Assembly: GCA_025996695.1 (NCBI GenBank) | Contig: BNTP01000112.1 | Coordinates: forward strand, 1 to 7,026 | Direction: 5' to 3' | From: Bacteroidia bacterium | Lineage (GTDB): Bacteria; Bacteroidota; Bacteroidia; Bacteroidales; Azobacteroidaceae | DNA: 7,026 bases | In this document: positions 1-5,243 of the stretch, piece by piece | Layout of the letters: every line of letters begins with the position of its first letter | Numbering within the stretch: position 1 is the first letter of the stretch | Translations under genes and position numbers: made by a program | The notes under the pieces: model-generated | Told to the model about the DNA's origin: nothing | The model's database searches: none | Seen by the model: the letters and a program-made list of their open reading frames with translations, nothing else

Positions 1-175
1 CAAATTGTTCGCAACTCAGTTTGTAAAATCGGTCGGTTGGCAAGCCATTGTAATTCACGTTTTGCACGCCCGGAGCGGTTTGCAGAAATTCTGCCAACTT
101 TTTACACGTGTGCGAAGATCGTTCAAAACGCAAAGCGAGTATTTCTAATCCAAGACATTGAAGCCTGTGCGCGCC
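1..175 (-). pseudogene. Fragment of a Cys/Met-metabolism PLP-dependent enzyme (MetY / cystathionine gamma-synthase-like), frameshifted
   Basis: Read on the minus strand from about 165 down to 1, the sequence gives GLEILALRFERS...THTCKKLAE-type text (as SSHTCKKLAE) in one frame and then FLQTAPGVQNVNYNGLPTD in another. Together these match the C-terminal-domain segment of O-acetylhomoserine sulfhydrylase/cystathionine gamma-synthase family proteins, where 'GLETLxLR' is followed by a helix and then 'VNYPGLP'. The frames join if one A is removed from GAAATTT near position 82-88. A second, weaker shift lies just upstream, where N-V-L-D-stop would become N-V-L-G-L-E with one added G. Only about 50 codons of a roughly 400-codon gene are present. 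The N-terminal side is cut off where the phosphodiesterase repeat begins near 176-180, and the C-terminal side continues beyond the left window edge. I therefore read it as a dead remnant. The family is inferred from remembered motifs; sequencing error at the frameshifts cannot be excluded. Confidence 0.5.
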
Positions 176-179
176 TCCT

Positions 180-308
180 TATCCTTCATATCCTTGCCGT
201 CAATCGTGAACCGCGCAATCGTCCGCACCTGATGGAAGCCATATTTTCCTGCCGCTCCCGGATTCACACACAGCATCTGCAAATGTTTGTCGTATTGCAT
301 TTTCAAAA
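180..308 (-). repeat. Duplicated 3' end of the phosphodiesterase gene (129 bp)
   Basis: Positions 180-308 match 1439-1567 base for base at a constant offset of 1259, with only two differences (G versus A near 216, T300 versus C1559). The segment corresponds to codons near the C-terminus of the metallophosphoesterase encoded at 1416-1904 and has the same orientation. It lacks the start codon, all metal-binding motifs and the true stop codon, so it cannot make the enzyme. The high identity means a recent duplication or gene conversion. At its right end it runs directly into a rhuM-like 3' tail through the shared string GCATTTTCAAAA (GCACTTTCAAAA in the intact gene). Its left end joins unrelated sequence of the PLP-enzyme remnant. 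Confidence 0.9.
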
Positions 309-350
309 ATGGAGCTGGATAGGAATGAAATAGTCTTGAACTGTGATTAA
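297..350 (+). pseudogene. 3' tail of a second rhuM-family gene
   Basis: The bases encode AFSKMELDRNEIVLNCD followed by TAA. The intact gene at 464-1321 ends AFSKMELDRKECLNCD. The first 28 bases (297-324) are identical to 1271-1298, and divergence then begins with a small length difference (NEIV against KEC). The tail keeps frame and stop codon, so it is more likely the end of a separate, diverged rhuM-like copy than a simple recent copy of the downstream gene. Everything upstream of these 17 codons is missing and is replaced by the phosphodiesterase fragment. Confidence 0.75.
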
Positions 351-376
351 GATGATTTTTTGATTGGCTATGATTG
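333..376 (+). repeat. 44-bp repeat, left copy (inverted relative to 1367-1410)
   Basis: This copy begins GTCTTGAACTGTGATT and ends GGCTATGATTG. The reverse complement of 1367-1410 matches it at 40 of 44 positions, including the first 16 without a mismatch, so the two copies bracket the rhuM gene as terminal inverted repeats. A third, direct copy lies at 1305-1347. GATT recurs inside at spacings of 8-10 bases. The first bases supply the last codons and stop of the upstream rhuM tail, and the last bases (ATTG) may serve as the -33 element for the next gene. Similar GATT-rich dispersed repeats are, as I recall, common in Bacteroidota, but I could not compare them here. Confidence 0.8.
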
Positions 377-403
377 TTATTTTGATTTTAATCATTATCT
401 TTG
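373..403 (+). promoter_or_regulatory. Promoter for the rhuM-family gene
   Basis: TATCTTTG at 396-403 matches the Bacteroidota -7 consensus TAnnTTTG. ATTG at 373-376, a three-of-four match to the TTTG -33 element, lies 19 bp upstream, the usual spacing. Transcription would start near 408-411 and leave a leader of about 55 bases before the ATG at 464. The -33 element is the last four bases of the 44-bp repeat, so the repeat may carry part of its own promoter. Confidence 0.6.
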
Positions 404-463
404 CAAATTGTTTGTGAGTAATTGCTAACTAAAGCACAGATTAAATAATATAAACTATTGATT

Positions 464-1321
464 ATGAACAACAAAGATGAATTGAACATCAGCGACAGTC
501 AAATGGCACTCTATCAGCCGGACAGTTCCATTCGGTTGGACGTGAAAGTGGAGGAAGAAACCGTATGGCTGACGCAGGCGCAAATGGTTGAATTGTTTCA
601 AACGACTAAACAAAATGTGAGTTTACATATTGCTAATGTTTTCAAAGAAAGAGAGTTGGAAAAGGGAGCAACTGTCAAGGATTACTTGACAGTTCAAAAA
701 GAGGGAAATAGAACCGTACAGAGAACTGTTTCTTATTATAATCTTGATGTTATTATTTCAGTCGATTATCGAGTAAAATCTCAGCGAGGTACACAATTTC
801 GCCAATGGGCAACTCGCGTGCTAAAAGATTATCTGATAAAAGGTTACGCAATAAATCCGCGAATAGAAAAATTAGAATATCGCATGACTGAAACCGAAAA
901 GAGAATTGATTTTTTCGCTAACAAATCTTTGCCGCCCACAGAAGGGATTTTCTATGACGGACAAGTTTTTGATGCTTACACATTTGTTGCCGATTTAGTG
1001 AAATCTGCCAAAATCTCGATTGTCCTCATAGATAATTACGCCGATGAAAGGGTACTGCTCCTGCTTTCCAAACGAGCCGAAGGCGTGGAAGCAACCATTT
1101 ACACCAAGCAAATATCGCCCCAATTTCAGCTGGATTTGAAAAAACATCACGAGCAATATCCACCAATTATGGTCAAATTATTCACACGTTCACACGACCG
1201 ATTTTTGTTAATTGACAACGAAGTGTATCACATTGGTGCTTCGTTGAAAGATTTGGGCAAGAAGTGGTTCGCATTTTCAAAAATGGAGCTGGATAGGAAA
1301 GAATGTCTGAACTGTGATTAG
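464..1321 (+). CDS. RhuM-family protein with C-terminal PLD-like half
   Basis: This encodes 285 residues. The ATG at 464 (MNNKDELNIS) is preferred over an in-frame TTG two codons upstream. Residues about 20-135 resemble the virulence RhuM family (KilA-N/Bro-N-like DNA-binding proteins of phage and mobile DNA): WLTQAQMVELF at 35-45 looks like a helix-turn-helix, and YRVKSQRGTQFRQWAT at 102-117 is the family's most typical string. A polar helical stretch follows at about 133-152. Residues 160-275 form a second domain with SHDRFLLID at 243-251 and HIGASLKDLGKKW at 256-268. H244-x-R246-x4-D251 followed by GAS resembles a phospholipase D HKD motif with Lys replaced by Arg. The family's biochemical function is not established; DNA binding is inferred. 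The stop codon lies inside a copy of the 44-bp repeat. The gene is convergent with the phosphodiesterase gene and bracketed by inverted repeats, which suggests a mobile unit. Confidence 0.85.
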   Translation: MNNKDELNISDSQMALYQPDSSIRLDVKVEEETVWLTQAQMVELFQTTKQNVSLHIANVFKERELEKGATVKDYLTVQKEGNRTVQRTVSYYNLDVIISVDYRVKSQRGTQFRQWATRVLKDYLIKGYAINPRIEKLEYRMTETEKRIDFFANKSLPPTEGIFYDGQVFDAYTFVADLVKSAKISIVLIDNYADERVLLLLSKRAEGVEATIYTKQISPQFQLDLKKHHEQYPPIMVKLFTRSHDRFLLIDNEVYHIGASLKDLGKKWFAFSKMELDRKECLNCD

Positions 1322-1410
1322 AATGATTATATGACTGACTATGATTGCAGATAATCATGATTTTTTCAATCATAGCTAATCAAAAAATCATTCCAATCAC
1401 AGTTCAAGAC
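1305..1410. repeat. Long imperfect hairpin from two facing copies of the repeat; likely bidirectional terminator
   Basis: The arm at 1309-1347 and the reverse complement of 1367-1405 agree at 33 of 39 positions, with a 19-base loop (1348-1366) that contains AATCATGATT. The left arm overlaps the last codons of the rhuM gene, and the right arm ends five bases before the convergent phosphodiesterase stop codon. The right copy also pairs with 333-376 as the outer terminal repeat of the whole rhuM unit. As RNA it would fold in either direction, so it can plausibly end both transcripts. It is AT-rich and is not a classical GC stem with a U tract. Confidence 0.75.
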
Positions 1411-1415
1411 AAAAA

Positions 1416-1904
1416 TTACACCAACTCAATCACTTCCATATCCTTCATATCCTTGCCGTCAATCGTGAACCGCACAATCGTCCGCACCTGATGGAAGCCA
1501 TATTTTCCTGCCGCTCCCGGATTCACACACAGCATCTGCAAATGTTTGTCGTATTGCACTTTCAAAATATGTGAATGTCCGCAAACAAATAGTTTCGGCG
1601 GATTAGCATAAATTTCCTGCCGAATTTCCGGCGCATATTTTCCCGGATAACCGCCAATATGCGTCAATAAAACCTCAACTTGCTCCACCTCAAAGCGTAA
1701 CGTTTGTGGACAAATCGCACGGAGCAAATGACTGTCAATATTGCCGTAAACAGCGCGTACCGGCTTAATTGCCTCTAATTGATGCAAAACTGCCTCGCTG
1801 CCAATGTCGCCCGCGTGCCAAATTTCGTCACATTCGGAAAAATACTGTGCAAATTTGTCATCCCAGTAAGCATGCGTGTCGGAAAGTAAACCTATTTTTC
1901 TCAT
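1416..1904 (-). CDS. YfcE/MJ0936-type metallophosphoesterase (phosphodiesterase)
   Basis: This encodes 162 residues, a normal length for the small YfcE-like phosphodiesterases that hydrolyse phosphodiester bonds with two bound metal ions in the cytoplasm; the physiological substrate is unknown. The start is the ATG giving MRKIGLLSDTH, because the catalytic SDTH begins at residue 8, as usual in the family; longer in-frame extensions upstream read AT-rich non-coding text. The metal ligands are all present: D9 and H11 (SDTH), D33 (GDIGS), N55 (GNID), H81 (THIGG), and H109 and H111 (CGHSH). NPGAAG follows at 127-132. It therefore looks active. Its last roughly 43 codons are duplicated at 180-308. 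It is convergent with the rhuM gene, and a promoter-like -7 lies upstream. Confidence 0.93.
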   Translation of the reverse strand: MRKIGLLSDTHAYWDDKFAQYFSECDEIWHAGDIGSEAVLHQLEAIKPVRAVYGNIDSHLLRAICPQTLRFEVEQVEVLLTHIGGYPGKYAPEIRQEIYANPPKLFVCGHSHILKVQYDKHLQMLCVNPGAAGKYGFHQVRTIVRFTIDGKDMKDMEVIELV

Positions 1905-1925
1905 AAATTCAGCTATTAAACGAAG

Positions 1926-1933
1926 CAAAGATA
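1926..1933 (-). promoter_or_regulatory. -7 element for the phosphodiesterase gene
   Basis: The minus strand reads TATCTTTG here, 21 bases before the ATG at 1904, a perfect match to TAnnTTTG. No clear TTTG -33 element lies at the usual 19-20 bp, so only half of the promoter is supported. Confidence 0.5.
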
Positions 1934-1994
1934 CAATTTTTTTCTGAAAATGATATTTTTTAATCGTAAAATATAAGTTTACAAAAAAAATCAC

Positions 1995-2002
1995 TACCTT
2001 TG
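1995..2002 (+). promoter_or_regulatory. -7 element for the metal-handling operon
   Basis: TACCTTTG matches TAnnTTTG, 21 bases before the ATG at 2024. The AT-rich stretch upstream has no convincing TTTG at 19-20 bp. The promoter is divergent from that of the phosphodiesterase gene, and the two -7 elements are about 60 bp apart. I see no clear operator palindrome between them. Confidence 0.5.
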
Positions 2003-2023
2003 CGGCGTGATTATATATCAACT

Positions 2024-2434
2024 ATGCTAAAAAATTGGTGTAAATATATCTTGGTGGGGGTGTTTTCCTTCATTTTTATGTCCGCGACAACAGGGGGCAT
2101 ACTGATGATGGAATGTGACGGCTGTGCCCTTTGCGCAAAAGAGGAAACATCTTCTTGCTGTGCAGAACAGTCGCAAAATTCTGCCGACCAAAAACAAGAC
2201 AACGACAATACCTGCAAAATGCAGTATTGGAAAGCAACTGATTTTTATGCCTCTACACATAGCAATGTAGTGATAAAAGCCCCTGTACGCGATTTAGTGC
2301 TGTCATTCGCTGCAATCAAGCCCTTTTCACACGAGCCTGTACTCTCATTTACAGAGGATTTTACACCTCCAAACAATCCTGTTTATTCTTTCGGGCGAGC
2401 CATTCTTGCGTCCAATTGTGTGCTTTTGATTTGA
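2024..2434 (+). CDS. Small Cys-rich exported protein, HYC_CC_PP-like
   Basis: This encodes 136 residues starting MLKNWCKYIL. The ATG at 2024 is chosen because it follows the -7 element at a sensible distance and gives a compact signal sequence; the open frame upstream of it lies over the promoter. Residues 7-27 form a hydrophobic export segment. They are followed by a dense cysteine cluster: C31, C34, C37, C45 and C46, then C64. A polar linker (about 48-64) leads to a C-terminal part with PP at 115-116 and a hydrophobic end at VLLI. This layout (signal, Cys motif, adjacent Cys pair, PP, hydrophobic C-terminus) resembles the Bacteroidota family called HYC_CC_PP, which I recall sits next to TonB receptors and HMA proteins. 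The HYC motif itself is not obvious here. The role is inferred: periplasmic or membrane-anchored thiol metal binding. It is first in a probable operon with the receptor at 2580. Confidence 0.7.
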   Translation: MLKNWCKYILVGVFSFIFMSATTGGILMMECDGCALCAKEETSSCCAEQSQNSADQKQDNDNTCKMQYWKATDFYASTHSNVVIKAPVRDLVLSFAAIKPFSHEPVLSFTEDFTPPNNPVYSFGRAILASNCVLLI

Positions 2435-2435
2435 T

Positions 2436-2555
2436 TTTCATCCCGTAATTGGGTTGCATTTCTAACGGAATGCGATAAATATGTGGATCGGTAATTTTCT
2501 ACCGAGCTACTCATCCCTAACGGGATGAAAAACCGCATTCCGTAGGGGATGCAAC
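2436..2555. repeat. Cluster of short palindromes (REP/BIME-like) between operon genes
   Basis: Four hairpins are readable in 120 bases. GCATTTC/GGAATGC (2456-2473, loop TAAC) has one G-T pair. TCGGTA/TACCGA is at 2488-2505. TCATCCC/GGGATGA (2511-2528, loop TAAC) is perfect. GCATTCC/GGGATGC (2535-2552, loop GTAG) has one G-T pair. The first and last also pair with each other as outer inverted repeats (about 2454-2475 with 2534-2555). The recurring GCAT..CC / GG..ATGC theme identifies one repeat family in alternating orientation. Such a cluster could slow transcription or stabilise RNA between the two genes. Confidence 0.75.
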
Positions 2556-2579
2556 AGAATTTAACAAAAAAAACAAAAA

Positions 2580-4682
2580 ATGAAATTAGCACATAAAAAG
2601 ATAATTATTCCCGTGCATAACCGTTTGCAAGGCGAAGCGGCAGTTTACGGGCACAAAAAAGTCCCGCAGGGACTACACTTTATTAACCGTGGGCTTCAGC
2701 CTACGGTAATAATCGCCTTACTGCTTTCAATAAGCACCATTTCACTTTTTGCGCAGCAGCAGGAAGTGACGGATTCTATTACAGAAGATTATGAGCGACA
2801 CTTAGATGAATTTCAATTCGTGAAACGCGCACCGGGAATGATTAAGTTGCGCAGCTCGATTTTTGATTCGCAAAAACTCACCAAGCAAGAGTTGCAAAAA
2901 GCGGCTTGCTGCAACCTATCCGAAAGTTTTGAAACAAATCCTTCGGTGGATGTTTCTTATAGCGATGCCGCAACCGGTGCCAAGCAGATAAAATTGCTCG
3001 GACTGTCGGGCTCTTACGTGCAAATGTTGGCAGAAAATGTCCCTACCTTGCGAGGGATTGCCGCACCTTATGGCTTAGGCTACACGCCGGGACCATGGAT
3101 GGAAAGTATTCAGGTGTCCAAAGGCACTTCGTCGGTACTCAATGGCTATGAGGCTTTGACGGGACAAATCAACGTGGTGTATTTACAACCCAACAAGGAA
3201 GAGCCTCTGGGCTTGAACGTCTACGCCAGCGATGCACGCCGTTTTGAAGCCAATGCCAACGCTTCTGTGTCGATTAACGACAATCTTTCGACAATTCTGT
3301 TGGCGCACGTCGATAATGATACGCACGAATGGGACATGAACGATGATGGATTCCTCGATCAACCTAAAGTGAAGCAATACAACGTGTTAAACAAATGGGA
3401 TTATCGCAACGACAATTTTATGTCGTATTCTTTGCTGCGTTATCTGCATGAAGACCGCGACGGCGGGCAAATTGCTGATCCTTACAAAATCGGCATCACA
3501 ACCAATCGGTACGAGTTTTATACCCGAAACGGTATCATTCTCAACAGCGAAAAAGAAAGCAGCATCGGCTTGGCTATCAGCGGTTCGCAGCATGAACAAG
3601 ACGCACTTTACGGTCGGAAAACATACAATGCCAATCAATCGAATTTGTACGCTAATCTGATTTTTGCTACCAATTTGAATGAGTCAAGCAAATTGTCGGC
3701 GGGGGCGAGTTATAACTTAGACAAATATGAGGAGGGGATTGCAGGTCAAGCCCGCAATGACAAACAGGAGGATGTGCCGGGTGTTTTTGGTGAATATTCG
3801 TGGAATTGGAAAGATAAGATTATTGTTTTAGCGGGATTGCGGGGTGATTACAGTTCGCGATACGGTTATTTTCTCACGCCTCGACTGCATACAAAATTTA
3901 ACTTCTCGGAAGCGTTTTATATGCGGGCTTCGGTGGGCAAAGGCTATCGTTCGCCCAATGTGTGGGCTGAAAACAGTTATTTGCTGGCGAGCAATCGAGA
4001 TATTGTTGTGAACGATAACGGCGAAATGCTGAAACAGGAGGAGGCTTGGAATTACGGTGTGAATGTTACGGCACATATCCCGTTATTTAATAAAGAACTA
4101 ACATTAAATGGGGAATTTTACCGCACCGATTTCAACAATCAGGTGGTGACGGATTTGGATAGCGACCCACACAAGGCGATTATCGGCAATCTGGATGGAA
4201 AGTCGTATGCCAACAGCATGCAATTGGAGGCTTCCTACGAGCTTTTGCGAGGCTGGACACTTACGGCAGCCCACCGAATTATTGATTCAAAAACAACTAT
4301 TGGAGGCAAATTGCGTGAGAAACCGCTGACAAATCGCTACAAATCGTTGCTGACGACCTCGTATCAAACGCGATTGAAAAAATGGCAGTTCGATTTCACG
4401 ACCCAACTCAATGGCGGCGGTCGCCTGCCTGATCCGGACTCTGCTAATCCATTGTGGGACAAAGAATTTGATGCTTATCCCATCTTGAATGCACAGGTCA
4501 CGAAATTTTTCAGAGGCTGGTCGGTATATCTCGGTGCGGAAAATTTGACAAATTTCAAGCAAAAGCATCCGATTATTGACGCCACCAAACCAAATGGCAC
4601 GGATTTTGATGCCTCTATGGTGTGGGGGCCGATTGACGGACGGCGCATTTACATTGGGGCGCGTTGGAATCTGGCCCTCTAA
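2580..4682 (+). CDS. TonB-dependent outer-membrane receptor, probable metal uptake
   Basis: This encodes 700 residues. The start ATG follows an A-rich stretch typical of Bacteroidota. The signal sequence is interrupted: MKLAHKK (1-7), a 36-residue insert (8-43), then the hydrophobic core IIALLLSISTISLFA (44-58) with likely cleavage before QQQ. The plug domain runs from about 95 to 205, with KAACCNLSESFETNPSVDV at 108-125 (Cys pair 110-111), AKQIKLLGL, and the typical end GYEALTGQINV. The beta-barrel fills about 210-700 and contains an acidic DMNDDGFLDQP loop, GYRSPN and a C-terminal IGARWNL strand. No carboxypeptidase-like N-terminal domain is present, although I recall that many relatives have one. 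The Cys pair in the plug and the HMA partner downstream suggest metal uptake, possibly copper; the substrate is inferred, not shown. Confidence 0.92.
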   Translation: MKLAHKKIIIPVHNRLQGEAAVYGHKKVPQGLHFINRGLQPTVIIALLLSISTISLFAQQQEVTDSITEDYERHLDEFQFVKRAPGMIKLRSSIFDSQKLTKQELQKAACCNLSESFETNPSVDVSYSDAATGAKQIKLLGLSGSYVQMLAENVPTLRGIAAPYGLGYTPGPWMESIQVSKGTSSVLNGYEALTGQINVVYLQPNKEEPLGLNVYASDARRFEANANASVSINDNLSTILLAHVDNDTHEWDMNDDGFLDQPKVKQYNVLNKWDYRNDNFMSYSLLRYLHEDRDGGQIADPYKIGITTNRYEFYTRNGIILNSEKESSIGLAISGSQHEQDALYGRKTYNANQSNLYANLIFATNLNESSKLSAGASYNLDKYEEGIAGQARNDKQEDVPGVFGEYSWNWKDKIIVLAGLRGDYSSRYGYFLTPRLHTKFNFSEAFYMRASVGKGYRSPNVWAENSYLLASNRDIVVNDNGEMLKQEEAWNYGVNVTAHIPLFNKELTLNGEFYRTDFNNQVVTDLDSDPHKAIIGNLDGKSYANSMQLEASYELLRGWTLTAAHRIIDSKTTIGGKLREKPLTNRYKSLLTTSYQTRLKKWQFDFTTQLNGGGRLPDPDSANPLWDKEFDAYPILNAQVTKFFRGWSVYLGAENLTNFKQKHPIIDATKPNGTDFDASMVWGPIDGRRIYIGARWNLAL
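2601..2708. mobile_element. 108-bp palindromic insertion within the receptor signal sequence
   Basis: ATAAT occurs at 2601-2605 and again at 2709-2713, exactly 108 bases (36 codons) apart. Removing one unit restores a normal signal peptide, MKLAHKKIIALLLSISTISL followed by FAQ. Inside are AGTCCC-GCA-GGGACT (2660-2674, perfect) and CCGTGGGCT-TC-AGCCTACGG (2687-2706, one G-T pair), the kind of GC-rich REP hairpin scattered in Bacteroidota genomes. The insert has no stop codon in the receptor frame and encodes a low-complexity-free but unrelated peptide (PVHNRLQGEAAVYGHKK and onward). The ATAAT copies may be a target-site duplication or chance. Confidence 0.72.
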
Positions 4683-4774
4683 ATCCCCCTCAGGGGGACT
4701 TTGGCACAGTATGAAAAGTATATTAATAATAATCCGGCTTTCTTGAATCCCCCTTGAGGGGGATTTAGGGGGCT
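4681..4774. repeat. Inverted pair of CCCCCT-type palindromic repeats
   Basis: Hairpin one is TCCCCC/GGGGGA (4684-4698, loop TCA), starting at the receptor stop codon. Hairpin two is AATCCCCC/GGGGGATT (4746-4765, loop TTGA), followed by TAGGGGGC. The reverse complement of the second (AAATCCCCCTCAAGGGGGAT) closely matches the first, so they are two copies of one dispersed repeat facing each other across about 45 AT-rich bases. They could weakly terminate or tune readthrough from the receptor gene into the HMA gene, whose ATG is 16 bases beyond the second copy. Confidence 0.75.
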
Positions 4775-4789
4775 ATTAAAAACAAAAAA

Positions 4790-5149
4790 ATGAACAAATT
4801 AGTTATTATTGGCGTGCTGCTGTTTGGAATAGCAGGCGTAGTGTTGGCACAAAAAAACAACACAAAAAGTGAAAATGTTACCACCGTGTTTGACGTGCAA
4901 ACGATGCATGGTGATCATTGCAAACAACGTATTGAAGGCAACATTGCCTTCGAAAAGGGCGTGAAAGACCTGCAAGTGGATTTGAAAAAAAACACGGTCA
5001 CGGTTACTTATGAACTGCAAAAAATTTCTGAAAAGCAGTTGATTGACGCTTTCAAAAAATTAGGTTATACAGCAACGCCTGTTACACCGAAGGAAAAAAA
5101 AGCGGCGACCGCTAAAGATGAAAAAAGTGATCATGCTTGCTGCAAGTAA
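4790..5149 (+). CDS. Exported HMA-domain (heavy-metal-associated) protein with altered metal site
   Basis: This encodes 119 residues. A signal peptide covers residues 1-20 (hydrophobic 4-19, VLA before QK), so the protein is periplasmic. Residues about 31-96 form one HMA fold: a beta strand TTVFDVQTM, the metal loop HGDHCKQRIEGN (40-51), a helix, VKDLQVDLKKNTVTVTYE, and IDAFKKLGY. HMA proteins bind soft metals through CxxC; here the first Cys position is Gly41 and only C44 remains, flanked by H40 and H43. A lysine-rich tail ends DHACCK, adding H115, C117 and C118, which could compensate. As third gene after the Cys-rich protein and the receptor, it is inferred to take or buffer metal (copper or a similar ion) arriving in the periplasm. 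It lies 107 bases after the receptor gene, so it is probably in the same operon. Confidence 0.88.
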   Translation: MNKLVIIGVLLFGIAGVVLAQKNNTKSENVTTVFDVQTMHGDHCKQRIEGNIAFEKGVKDLQVDLKKNTVTVTYELQKISEKQLIDAFKKLGYTATPVTPKEKKAATAKDEKSDHACCK

Positions 5150-5243
5150 ACTTGCTGATAAGGTTTGCTCTCTGTCTTTCGCTAAAAAAAGTTGACTCAC
5201 AGGGTCGTTAACCCACATTGCGCAAAATCAGTTTGCCTCAAAA
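5150..5243. other. Gene-free spacer after the HMA gene
   Basis: I see no ORF, RNA gene or strong hairpin here. It leads into the A-rich left edge of the MITE-like element. The whole gene-free stretch 5150-5503 consists of this spacer, the element at 5244-5387, and a 116-base AT-rich spacer (5388-5503) in which I recognise nothing. Confidence 0.5.

Noticed and set aside
37..333. Open frame of 98 codons on the plus strand
   Set aside because: It runs antisense through the PLP-enzyme remnant and the phosphodiesterase copy and crosses the recombination junction; there is no promoter or family likeness.
458..463. TTG start two codons upstream of the rhuM ATG
   Set aside because: The ATG at 464 gives a normal N-terminus; nothing supports TTG initiation.
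333..1410. CRISPR array
   Set aside because: Only three repeat copies exist, in mixed orientation and with gene-sized spacing; there are no regular spacers or cas genes.
1905..2021. 39-residue N-terminal extension of the phosphodiesterase
   Set aside because: It is AT-rich, overlaps the -7 element at 1926-1933 and the divergent promoter, and would place the catalytic SDTH unusually far from the start.
2000..2023. Upstream start for the Cys-rich protein
   Set aside because: It overlaps the -7 element at 1995-2002, so it would not be in the transcript.
2436..2555. Riboswitch or structured metal-sensing RNA before the receptor
   Set aside because: The hairpins are copies of a short palindrome in alternating orientation, better explained as REP-like repeats; no known riboswitch core was recognised.
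3387..3638. Minus-strand open frame, and others within the receptor gene
   Set aside because: These are antisense shadows of the receptor coding sequence with no recognisable family.
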